Below, piece after piece: positions 26,780 through 33,966 of a DNA stretch of 64,000 nt. The translations under genes and the position numbers were made by a program. Each line of letters begins with the position of its first letter. The first letter of the stretch is position 1. This DNA comes from an uncultured Alphaproteobacteria bacterium (GTDB lineage Bacteria > Pseudomonadota > Alphaproteobacteria > Caulobacterales > Parvularculaceae). Where the stretch lies: the NCBI GenBank assembly GCA_937895955.1, contig CALAZI010000160.1:1-64000 (forward strand). Direction: 5' to 3'. Under the pieces are notes generated by a model that was not told where the DNA came from, ran no database searches, and saw only the letters and a program-made list of their open reading frames with translations.

Positions 26780-28072
26780 ATGCCTCGCCGAAATATAGAA
26801 CGACTTACAAAACGTAGTGTCGATCAACTCAAGCCAATAGATGGCCGCGACTACTCAGTGTGGGATGCAGAACTGACCGGTTTCGGGGTTCGGGTCAAAC
26901 CATCTGGCGTCAAATCGTTCCAGATCAAATACCGCACCGCAACCGGCGACCAACGCAAAACAACCTTGGGCAAATACGGCGCTCTCACCGTCGAGAAAGC
27001 TCGTAAACTGGCACTCGTCGAACTCGGCAAGGTCGCCGCCGGCGCCGACCCTGTCGGCGAGGCCCGTGAATACAAAAACGGAATGACGATTACCGAACTC
27101 TGCGACCGATATTTTACAGAAGCAGAAGCCGGCCGAATTCTTCATCGAAACCGTCCGAAAAAGCCTTCGACATTGGCGGTGGATAAAGGGCGGATCGAAA
27201 GGCACATAAAACCCCTGCTTGGCAAAAAGCGAATCGCCGACCTGAAACGGATGGATATCGAACGCTTTATGTATGACGTTCGCGATGGAAAAACCGCAGT
27301 CGACGTCAAGACCGGACCGAGACGCCGCTCGATTGTCCGCGGCGGAGCGCAGGTAGGCGCCAAGTCCGTTCATCTGCTCTCCGCAATGTACAAATTCGCC
27401 ATGCGGTCAGGATGGGTCGAAGACAATCCTTGCCTGAATATCGATAAACCAGCGGAGGGCAAACGGACGCGATTCCTATCAGAGGCTGAGTATAAGGCGA
27501 TCGGCCTCGCGCTGGTTCGGGCCAGAGAGCTGGAACTCAGCCCTACCCTAATGAACGCCGCCGTCGCCCTCATGCTCACCGGCTGCAGAAGAGGAGAAAT
27601 ATTGAATCTGAATTGGGTCGAGATTGACCCTCAAAGTCGCTGCCTCCGGCTTCAGGATTCAAAGACCGGACCGCAGCTACGTCCTTGCGGAAAAGCGGCG
27701 TTTGATCATTTATCGTCGCTTCCACATGAAATGGATTCCAATTGGGTGTTTCCGTCTGAACTGTGCGACGGGCCCATCAAAGAAATCAGAAAATTTCTGG
27801 CCTGGCTTATGAAGGAATCAGGGGTCAGCGGAGTAACGCCTCACGTCTTCAGACATAGTTATGCCACGGTGGCCTTTGAATTGGGATATAGCGAGCTAAT
27901 CATTGCCGGCCTGCTCGGGCACAAGCTGTCGAGCGTAACAAGCCGATATGCACATCGTGTTGATTATGTTCTTGCGGACGCTGCCGACCGCGTCAGTGAA
28001 ACGATTCTTCACCGCTTAAATGCAAATGAAGACTCCTCAATTAACAGTAGTAGCATTTCCGAGGCAGCGTAA
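26780..28072 (+). CDS. Tyrosine recombinase/integrase 2 (DUF4102 arm-binding type)
   Basis: 430 residues from ATG at 26780; the TTG-initiated extension to 26723 runs through the repeat region and is unlikely. The DUF4102 domain opens the protein (LTKRSVDQLKPIDGRDYSVW, then GFGVRVKPSG). Catalytic residues are seen in LTGCRRGEIL (first Arg), PHVFRHSYAT (HxxR) and LLGHKLSSVTSRYAH (His and the nucleophile Tyr). It is a different subfamily from integrase 1, with little direct similarity outside the motifs. It sits about 200 bases from a tRNA-Asp 3' half, its expected target. It most likely integrates and excises the trb-carrying ICE to the right. The gene is convergent with the AlpA-like gene, 11 bases away. 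Confidence 0.94.
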   Translation: MPRRNIERLTKRSVDQLKPIDGRDYSVWDAELTGFGVRVKPSGVKSFQIKYRTATGDQRKTTLGKYGALTVEKARKLALVELGKVAAGADPVGEAREYKNGMTITELCDRYFTEAEAGRILHRNRPKKPSTLAVDKGRIERHIKPLLGKKRIADLKRMDIERFMYDVRDGKTAVDVKTGPRRRSIVRGGAQVGAKSVHLLSAMYKFAMRSGWVEDNPCLNIDKPAEGKRTRFLSEAEYKAIGLALVRARELELSPTLMNAAVALMLTGCRRGEILNLNWVEIDPQSRCLRLQDSKTGPQLRPCGKAAFDHLSSLPHEMDSNWVFPSELCDGPIKEIRKFLAWLMKESGVSGVTPHVFRHSYATVAFELGYSELIIAGLLGHKLSSVTSRYAHRVDYVLADAADRVSETILHRLNANEDSSINSSSISEAA

Positions 28073-28083
28073 TCCTATGCCGG

Positions 28084-28320
28084 CTAGCGCGCCGAGAGTT
28101 CGCTAGTAGATTGCACCAACCGGCGTGAAAGATACGCATCTAGATCTGTACGACGATATCGGACAAGGCGACCAACCTTGATGAACGGAGGCCCTTCACC
28201 GTATACGCGCCACTTATTCAATGTCGCTGCTTTCAAGCCGAGATACTGTGCTGCTTCTTCGTTGTTGAGCCGATCCTTTTTAGTCACATCGGTTTGATAG
28301 TTTCTTGCTGCAAGCGACAT
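28084..28320 (-). CDS. AlpA/RdfS-like helix-turn-helix protein (excisionase family)
   Basis: 78 residues. The HTH_17 pattern is clear: LNNEEAAQYLGLKAATLNKW as the recognition region and GPPFIKVGRLVRYRRTDLDA as the wing. Such proteins are recombination directionality factors or regulators in ICEs; RdfS of the Mesorhizobium symbiosis ICE is one example. It lies between integrase 2 and DUF736, and faces integrase 2 tail to tail. Its start is about 45 bases from the DUF736 stop, so it may be the last gene of the trb transcript. Confidence 0.86.
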   Translation of the reverse strand: MSLAARNYQTDVTKKDRLNNEEAAQYLGLKAATLNKWRVYGEGPPFIKVGRLVRYRRTDLDAYLSRRLVQSTSELSAR

Positions 28321-28365
28321 TTCACACTCCTACTCTCAACAGAACGAAGTTTGCTGATTTAGCTT

Positions 28366-28683
28366 TTACGAGTTACGCGACCTGCTCCAAACCAGAGCGC
28401 CGGTCCCGTCGTCCGCATTCTCAAAAAACGCCGCGCGGACGGGAGCGGCAAAGCTCGGATCATCGAGTTCAACGCTGAGAAATGACTTCTTGTCCTCGCC
28501 GGTGCTGTTCGAACGCCAGGCGGCGCCAAGCTCTGCGCCACCGGCGATAATCCGAAAGTCCGGCGCTTTCTTATTGCCGTTCTTATCGTTGGCGACGATT
28601 TTCGCTTTCACGTTGATTGTCATGGTTCGGATCGTTCCGACGTATCCATCCGGGCTTTTCGAAAATGTGCCGATTACGCTCAT
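28366..28683 (-). CDS. DUF736 family protein
   Basis: 105 residues, the full family length. Family blocks: MSVIGTFSKSPDGYVGTIRT at the N-terminus, PDFRIIAGGAELGAAW in the middle and SVELDDPSFAAPVRAAFFE near the C-terminus. DUF736 proteins are small soluble beta-rich proteins common in alphaproteobacterial conjugative elements; the function is unknown. The start overlaps the DUF2274 stop by four bases, so it belongs to the trb transcript. Confidence 0.93.
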   Translation of the reverse strand: MSVIGTFSKSPDGYVGTIRTMTINVKAKIVANDKNGNKKAPDFRIIAGGAELGAAWRSNSTGEDKKSFLSVELDDPSFAAPVRAAFFENADDGTGALVWSRSRNS

Positions 28684-28925
28684 TTTGAAGTCTCCTTTGT
28701 TTTCACGGGTTGATGAAGGGTTTTGCGCGCCCGCCGGAAGGACCGATCGCTTTCCAGGAAGTTTTCAATCATTAACGCTGCGACTTCCGGGATCGACGCC
28801 TTCGCGCCATAGGCGCGCTCATGAAGCGCCGCATAATCGACAAGCGCTTCGTGAACGGGGGGCGCGAGCGATATGTTGAGCTTGATCGGGGCGCGTTCCG
28901 GAATCGGGCCGAGTTTTAGGCTCAT
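28680..28925 (-). CDS. DUF2274 family protein
   Basis: 81 residues. The typical start LKLGPIPERAPIKLNISLAP and the following VHEALVDYAALHERAYG match DUF2274, a short family found directly after trbI in alphaproteobacterial ICEs. It resembles a ribbon-helix-helix protein, with one strand (IKLNISL) followed by two helices, so DNA binding is plausible. It overlaps trbI and DUF736 by four bases each. Confidence 0.92.
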   Translation of the reverse strand: MSLKLGPIPERAPIKLNISLAPPVHEALVDYAALHERAYGAKASIPEVAALMIENFLESDRSFRRARKTLHQPVKTKETSK

Positions 28926-30190
28926 CGGATCGCTCCTTCCGCTTCATACGGGCGAAGAACGAGATCTTTGTGAACGATTATGCGGAACGGCCATCCGGGC
29001 CTGATCCTGATTGTCGGTTGGATGTCGAGATTCCGCTGGACAATTCTTTGGCCGGCCTGATTTGCGGATGACTGCGCGGACTCTCTGAGCGCCTCTACCA
29101 GATCGCTTTCAGTGTCGCCGAATGACAATTCCGTTCCGACGCCGAGTAATGTCGAAAGGACGATGCCTTTCAGCAAGCGGAATGTATGAAAGTCCACCTT
29201 GTCGGCGAGCCCGGCGTAACCGGATACGTCGCTCGCTGGCATGTTTTCGATTACGATGGATGCGCCGTCCGGATAGATTATTCGAGACCAGACCAAAAGA
29301 GCTCGGGATTGTCCAAACGCGATGACGCTGTCGTATCGGCCGATAATTTTAGCGCCCTGAGGGATCAGCACATATTGGCCGCTCACCGTGTCGTAAACAT
29401 TTTGCGTGACCTGCGCGACGACCGTTCCTGGCAAGTCGGAATTGACGCCCGTGATCAGGCTTGCCGGGATAATCGAACCGGCCATGACTTCGAATGGCGT
29501 TTCCGGGTCTTCGAGACGGTGGCTGTTATCAGTTGCGGAATCGAGGTCCCCCTCCAGAAACTGAAGTTTGCGGAACTGTCGGCTCGGATCGTTTTCGCGT
29601 TCGCTGCCGAACGGCGCCGGCGTCGCTGCGGCGCCTTGAAAGGCCGATGCAATATCAAAAGGCGACACGCGTTCCGGCGCGCTTTCTCTACTGATCGCCT
29701 GGACTGCTGGTGTCGATAGTTGAAAGAACACCCCTGCCTCGCGCGCATCGGCGGCCATCTGCGCTTCCCGGAGCGCCGCCTCTCTCGCCGCATCGGCCTC
29801 GGGCGAATTCCGAAACGGCGCGACGGGCGGCGGCGCCGAGAGATCGATTTCCGACGGGACCGAACCTTGCGCCGCCTGCTGCGCGCGAAGAAGCGCTGCG
29901 CCAAGATCGCCTGGCAACGGGTCGCCAAGCGGCGGGCGGATATCGGCGTAACTCGCCGGCAACGCCTCTAGCCCTTCGGCGGTCGGCTTCGTATCCACAT
30001 TGTACAGCTCTTGAGGGCGCGCATCGCTCGCCGCGCGCGGCGGTTTCAAGGCAATGCTTGTTGCGGCGAAGATGACGAGCGCCGCTCCGCCCGCGGCCAG
30101 CATCAGCGCGTTCTTGTTAAGACGCGTGACGGGCCTCGGTCTGGGCCGCAGTTCGAGCGTCGATGGGTCTACTTTTTCACGTTCGGTCAC
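28922..30190 (-). CDS. trbI: TrbI/VirB10 family conjugation protein
   Basis: 422 residues. A single membrane helix near residues 27-48 (NALMLAAGGAALVIFAATSI), a proline-rich periplasmic linker (about 80-130) and the C-terminal VirB10 barrel (about 225-410, containing PLITGVNSDLPG-like and LLVWSRIIYPDG segments) are visible. VirB10 spans the inner membrane and helps to form the outer-membrane pore with VirB9/TrbG. It is coupled to trbG upstream and to DUF2274 downstream by four-base overlaps. Length and domain order are normal. Confidence 0.95.
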   Translation of the reverse strand: MTEREKVDPSTLELRPRPRPVTRLNKNALMLAAGGAALVIFAATSIALKPPRAASDARPQELYNVDTKPTAEGLEALPASYADIRPPLGDPLPGDLGAALLRAQQAAQGSVPSEIDLSAPPPVAPFRNSPEADAAREAALREAQMAADAREAGVFFQLSTPAVQAISRESAPERVSPFDIASAFQGAAATPAPFGSERENDPSRQFRKLQFLEGDLDSATDNSHRLEDPETPFEVMAGSIIPASLITGVNSDLPGTVVAQVTQNVYDTVSGQYVLIPQGAKIIGRYDSVIAFGQSRALLVWSRIIYPDGASIVIENMPASDVSGYAGLADKVDFHTFRLLKGIVLSTLLGVGTELSFGDTESDLVEALRESAQSSANQAGQRIVQRNLDIQPTIRIRPGWPFRIIVHKDLVLRPYEAEGAIR

Positions 30191-31173
30191 GACCGCCTCT
30201 TCAGATCGGTTCTTACAATCCGAACGACATCCTGTTTCTTCCCGCCGAGACGCAATTCAGCGGCTGCAAAGAGACGATCGACGACATAGTAGTTGCCGCG
30301 CATGCGGTAATTGACGAGTTCAGGATCTCCTTTTCGTCCGAGAACGAATAGCGGCGGCGCTTCGCCTTGCGATATGTTCTCAGGGAACTGAATGAACACC
30401 TGACGCCCGTCATCGAAGACGCGGACAGGGCGCCAGTGCGGTTTGTCGCCCTCGATTTCATATCGAAACTGCAAATCGCCAGGCGATACGCCCGCAGAGA
30501 CGATCATTTCATCGCGCTTGCGCAACTGTTCGTTCTCGTCACGGCGGCGTTTGAATTGGTCTTGCGGATAGGTCCAGGAAATCGCCGCCATATAGGTTTC
30601 GCGAAACGAGCGCATTTCGAGGTGATAGGCGCGGCGATCCGTTGTGATGACAAGGTTCGTTTTCAGGTCCGGCGCAATGGGCTTTACGAGAATATGCACG
30701 CGCTCGCCGCCATTGTTTCCATAGGGCCCGCCGCTGGTCGTATCGCCGACAATCCAGCGAACCGTGTCGCCGGCGGAAACCGAATAGAGAATTTCGCCTG
30801 GCTCCAGCGCGATATCCGTCACCTGCTCCGGCGCCGCATAAAGTCGATAAAGAGCGCCGTCCATGAAGGGATAGACCTGCACGGCATTGAGAAACCGGTC
30901 GAGGTCGGGCTCCACCTTGGCGCGGTCGTTTGCAGCGTCGATCCGTTCGAACGGGGCAAGCGATGGCGGCGGCGCGGGTTCTTCTTTCGGCTTCAATTGT
31001 CCGGGCAAAGGATAAGGCCTTGCGGTCTCGACAATCTCGCGTACTGGTTCGTCCGCGCCAAAGGCGATCTCTCGCGCGGGCTTCATTGGCGCTGGATCAA
31101 GCGGCGCCTCAAACTTCGCCGTTTCACACCCGGCTAATCCGGCGACGCTTGCTGCGAATAATAAACGCCTCAT
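30187..31173 (-). CDS. trbG: TrbG/VirB9 family conjugation lipoprotein
   Basis: 328 residues. The ATG at 31173 is preferred because AGGAGG lies six bases upstream and the product starts directly with a lipoprotein signal (RRLLFAASVAGLAGCETAK, lipobox LAGC); ATG at 31188, overlapping the trbF stop, is an alternative. The mature protein has a VirB9 domain with EPGEILYSVSAGDTVRW and VLVKPIAPDLKTNLVI-type segments and a C-terminal part ending near a YYVVDRLFAAAELRLG segment that contacts TrbI. It acts in the outer-membrane core complex of the type IV secretion system. Confidence 0.94.
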   Translation of the reverse strand: MRRLLFAASVAGLAGCETAKFEAPLDPAPMKPAREIAFGADEPVREIVETARPYPLPGQLKPKEEPAPPPSLAPFERIDAANDRAKVEPDLDRFLNAVQVYPFMDGALYRLYAAPEQVTDIALEPGEILYSVSAGDTVRWIVGDTTSGGPYGNNGGERVHILVKPIAPDLKTNLVITTDRRAYHLEMRSFRETYMAAISWTYPQDQFKRRRDENEQLRKRDEMIVSAGVSPGDLQFRYEIEGDKPHWRPVRVFDDGRQVFIQFPENISQGEAPPLFVLGRKGDPELVNYRMRGNYYVVDRLFAAAELRLGGKKQDVVRIVRTDLKRRS

Positions 31174-31184
31174 ACCAAGCCTCC

Positions 31185-31868
31185 TCATGAGAGGTCCTTC
31201 GACCAATTGATTCCGTGAACGTAAATTCCGAGCGGGTTTTTATGGATCGCTTCCGCTGTACGCGGCGGCGACAGGACAATCGTGATATGGGCGGTAAACC
31301 GCTCTTGTCTTTCAAACTGGCCGTTGGTGTAGGTTTTTTCGACCCAGCGCACTTCGAAGCTGTCATCGCTGGCGCGCACCACGCTGGTCACTTCCACAGT
31401 GACGCTGCGACGGCCGATTTCAGCGAAAGGATCGTTCTCTCGTGCGTAATCATTTAATGCGACGGCGCCGCGATCCGTGGCGAAGTCATAAGCCTTCAGC
31501 CAGTTTTCCCGGACAACCACAGGGTCAATCGAAATGGAGCGAACATTGCGAATGAAATTCGCGATGTGATGGGCGATCTGCGCGTCTTTCGGTTTGTAAG
31601 TTTCAACCGCTGGGCCGACGGCGCGGACTGTCCCGGCCGCGTCAACCTCGACGACATAAGGCGTCACGATCGATTGCGTCGATCGCCATAAGAGTCCGCC
31701 GACGGCTGACAACGCAATGACGAGCGATCCGAACGCAGCCAATCTCCAATTTGCGGCCTGTGCGCGCGAGGACCCGATCCGCTCATCCCAGATCGCTTGC
31801 GCGCGTTGATAGGGAGTCTCCGGCGCCGGGGTTTCGCCGTATTTTACGGAAGAGCGCTTGAACATCAT
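31185..31868 (-). CDS. trbF: TrbF/VirB8 family conjugation protein
   Basis: 227 residues from the ATG at 31868 (another ATG follows at 31865). An N-terminal cytoplasmic segment with PYQRAQAIWDERIGSSRAQA, the usual TrbF start, is followed by one membrane helix (LAAFGSLVIALSAVGGLLW, about 42-60) and a periplasmic VirB8-like domain with the RNVRSISIDP and LNDYARENDPFA segments. VirB8 proteins scaffold assembly at the inner membrane. The trbL stop lies inside the region just before the start; the gene is part of the unbroken trb operon. Confidence 0.93.
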   Translation of the reverse strand: MMFKRSSVKYGETPAPETPYQRAQAIWDERIGSSRAQAANWRLAAFGSLVIALSAVGGLLWRSTQSIVTPYVVEVDAAGTVRAVGPAVETYKPKDAQIAHHIANFIRNVRSISIDPVVVRENWLKAYDFATDRGAVALNDYARENDPFAEIGRRSVTVEVTSVVRASDDSFEVRWVEKTYTNGQFERQERFTAHITIVLSPPRTAEAIHKNPLGIYVHGINWSKDLS

Positions 31869-31869
31869 T

Positions 31870-33219
31870 TCAGTCCTCGTCCTGTCGAAGTTTTGGCGCA
31901 TCGCCGGAACCCGGTCGGTCTCCCGAAGCGACCATGTGCGTCGCCGTCAGGCTCGCGTCCCGCAATCCCTGCTCGCGGCGCATGCGTTGCGCCCAATCGG
32001 GCGCGTTATTTGCCGCTGCGTCTTTTACGCCCGGCACGTCTTTGGCCGCCGAAAGCGCCGGGTTGATTGATCCGCCGGTTGACGTAAATGCGCGCCGCGC
32101 GCCCGATTGAAAGGCTTCGCCCGGCGAGCCCATTGCGCGCGATACGGAACTGCGAGCGCGGTCAGCAACGCCAGCGGCGCCCGCCTGCGCGACAGCGCCG
32201 ACGCCGGCGGCGGTTGAACGCCATCCGCTTTCGCCGGACCCGACGCGACCTAGGGAGTAAGCAGCGCTTGCCCCGCCGGCCATGGACGCTCCCGCGCGCA
32301 CGGCCGATTGACCGGCGGCGACGCCCGAACGGGCGCCAGACGCCGCAAGCGCGCCCGCGCCTAACACTGCCGCGCCTGTACCCGCAGCCGTGGCAACCGC
32401 TGCGCCTGCGCCGAGTTGCGGGGCGCCGGCGACAAGCCCTGTGGCGATCCCAGGCCCGAAAATGCCAAGCGCCAATAGTGAAAGAGAACCGAGTATGGTT
32501 GACGCTGCCTGTTCAAGGGTCACCGATCCAGGCGTGAATGTTGAGGTGACCGATCCGAATATGGTCGAGCCGATGCCGACGATGATGGCGAGAACCATGA
32601 GCTTGACGCCGGAGGCGACAACATTGCCAAGCACCCGCTCCGCCAGAAACGATGTCTTGTTCCAGAGTGCAAAAGGAACGAGGACAAAACCCGCAAGCGT
32701 CGTCAGCTTGAATTCAATGATTGTGACAAAAAGCTGAATGGCGAGAATAAAGAACGCGAAGAGCACGATCACCCATGACAGCAAAATGATCATGATGGTG
32801 ACGAAGTTGGTGAAGAAACTGGGGAATCCGATTAGTGAGTTAGCTTCCTCCAGAAGCGGATAAGCCGCGTCATATCCTATCGCTGCAACAAAGCCCGGCT
32901 TTAGAAGGTCCGCTGCGGTAAGCGACGTTCCCGTCGCAACGAGGCCGAGCCCCGCAAAAGACGAAAAAATGATATTCGCGAGCAGCGCGAAGTTGTTAAT
33001 GATAAAAGCGAACGCGCCGACATAGAGCACCTTTTTGACAAACTGACCCAGGACGTTTTGTTCGCCGGCGAACGCCCAGAACAACCCCGCAAGGACGACA
33101 TCAATGCCAATCAGGACAGCGGTCAGAAAACCGACATCGCCGGCAAGCAGCCCAAAGCCGCTATCGATATAGGTGATGAACGTGCTGGTGAAATCGTCGA
33201 TGACGTTGAGGTCGTCCAT
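31870..33219 (-). CDS. trbL: TrbL/VirB6 family conjugation protein
   Basis: 449 residues. Six or so hydrophobic helices in the first 270 residues (for example FLTAVLIGIDVVLAGLFWAF and FVTIMIILLSWVIVLFAFFI) and a C-terminal half of about 170 residues rich in Ala, Gly and Ser, both typical of TrbL. The C-terminus ends with a charged stretch (RPGSGDAPKLRQDED). VirB6/TrbL forms part of the inner-membrane channel. It overlaps or abuts trbF downstream. Only 15 bases separate it from trbJ, so the trbK entry-exclusion gene often present here is missing. Confidence 0.94.
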   Translation of the reverse strand: MDDLNVIDDFTSTFITYIDSGFGLLAGDVGFLTAVLIGIDVVLAGLFWAFAGEQNVLGQFVKKVLYVGAFAFIINNFALLANIIFSSFAGLGLVATGTSLTAADLLKPGFVAAIGYDAAYPLLEEANSLIGFPSFFTNFVTIMIILLSWVIVLFAFFILAIQLFVTIIEFKLTTLAGFVLVPFALWNKTSFLAERVLGNVVASGVKLMVLAIIVGIGSTIFGSVTSTFTPGSVTLEQAASTILGSLSLLALGIFGPGIATGLVAGAPQLGAGAAVATAAGTGAAVLGAGALAASGARSGVAAGQSAVRAGASMAGGASAAYSLGRVGSGESGWRSTAAGVGAVAQAGAAGVADRARSSVSRAMGSPGEAFQSGARRAFTSTGGSINPALSAAKDVPGVKDAAANNAPDWAQRMRREQGLRDASLTATHMVASGDRPGSGDAPKLRQDED

Positions 33220-33234
33220 GGGCGTGCTCGTTGA

Positions 33235-33966
33235 TTAAGAGGGCGTGTAAGCGGAGCCATCGCCGAGAAAGCGTCCGCGATGTATCCGGGCGCGTTCTTC
33301 CGTTTGCAGCTGGCGCGCGCGATCAAGCGCTTCGGCGCGATATTGAACCGCCAGCAATTGCGCGGTCTGCATGGACTGCTTGGTTTGAAGCGCGAGCAGC
33401 TGGTTTCCGGCCTGCTCCACCTGCAGGCCGCCAATAGCGGTTTCGCTCTCGTTGACAATTTCTTCGAGCGTCGAAACGTCGAGGGCAATCGTCTCTGTCA
33501 CCTTCGCCTGCATAACGAGGGCGTCATTCAACGCCCTGCTCGCTTCTTTCCAGTGAGCGTTCGCCGCCGCGCCCATGGCGAGGTTGGAAAAGGCGGAATA
33601 ATCTTCAGGAAAGAGCGTTTTGAAGGCGGCGTCGATGGTTGCGACATCATAGGCGAGCCCGTTGGCGGTTTGAATCAACTTGTCGATCTCGACAAGGCGC
33701 GCCTTCAACGCCGCCTTTGCCGAATAGGGAAGCTGCGTCAGCTCTTTCGCCTGATTGGCGATCATCGCCGCTTCATTCGTCAATTGCTTGATCTGATTGT
33801 TGATCATCTCAAGCGTGCGCGCGGCTGTCAGAAGGTTTTGCGCATAGTTGGTCGGGTCGTAAACGATCCCGCCCAGGATAAAGGCGTTGGCCGGGGGCGC
33901 CTGCGCGATGCTCGCGGAGATTGCCAGTACAAGCGTTGAAACAAGGGTCTTCATTTTGCGTTTCAT
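33235..33966 (-). CDS. trbJ: TrbJ/VirB5 family conjugation protein
   Basis: 243 residues from ATG at 33966, which has an AAAGGAGA ribosome site and overlaps the trbE stop by four bases. A signal peptide is present (LVSTLVLAISASIAQAPPAN) followed by the TrbJ start FILGGIVYDPTNYAQNLLTA. The rest is almost fully helical with coiled-coil character, as expected for a VirB5-like minor pilus component. The longer open frame upstream runs antisense-like through trbE and is rejected. Confidence 0.94.
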   Translation of the reverse strand: MKRKMKTLVSTLVLAISASIAQAPPANAFILGGIVYDPTNYAQNLLTAARTLEMINNQIKQLTNEAAMIANQAKELTQLPYSAKAALKARLVEIDKLIQTANGLAYDVATIDAAFKTLFPEDYSAFSNLAMGAAANAHWKEASRALNDALVMQAKVTETIALDVSTLEEIVNESETAIGGLQVEQAGNQLLALQTKQSMQTAQLLAVQYRAEALDRARQLQTEERARIHRGRFLGDGSAYTPS

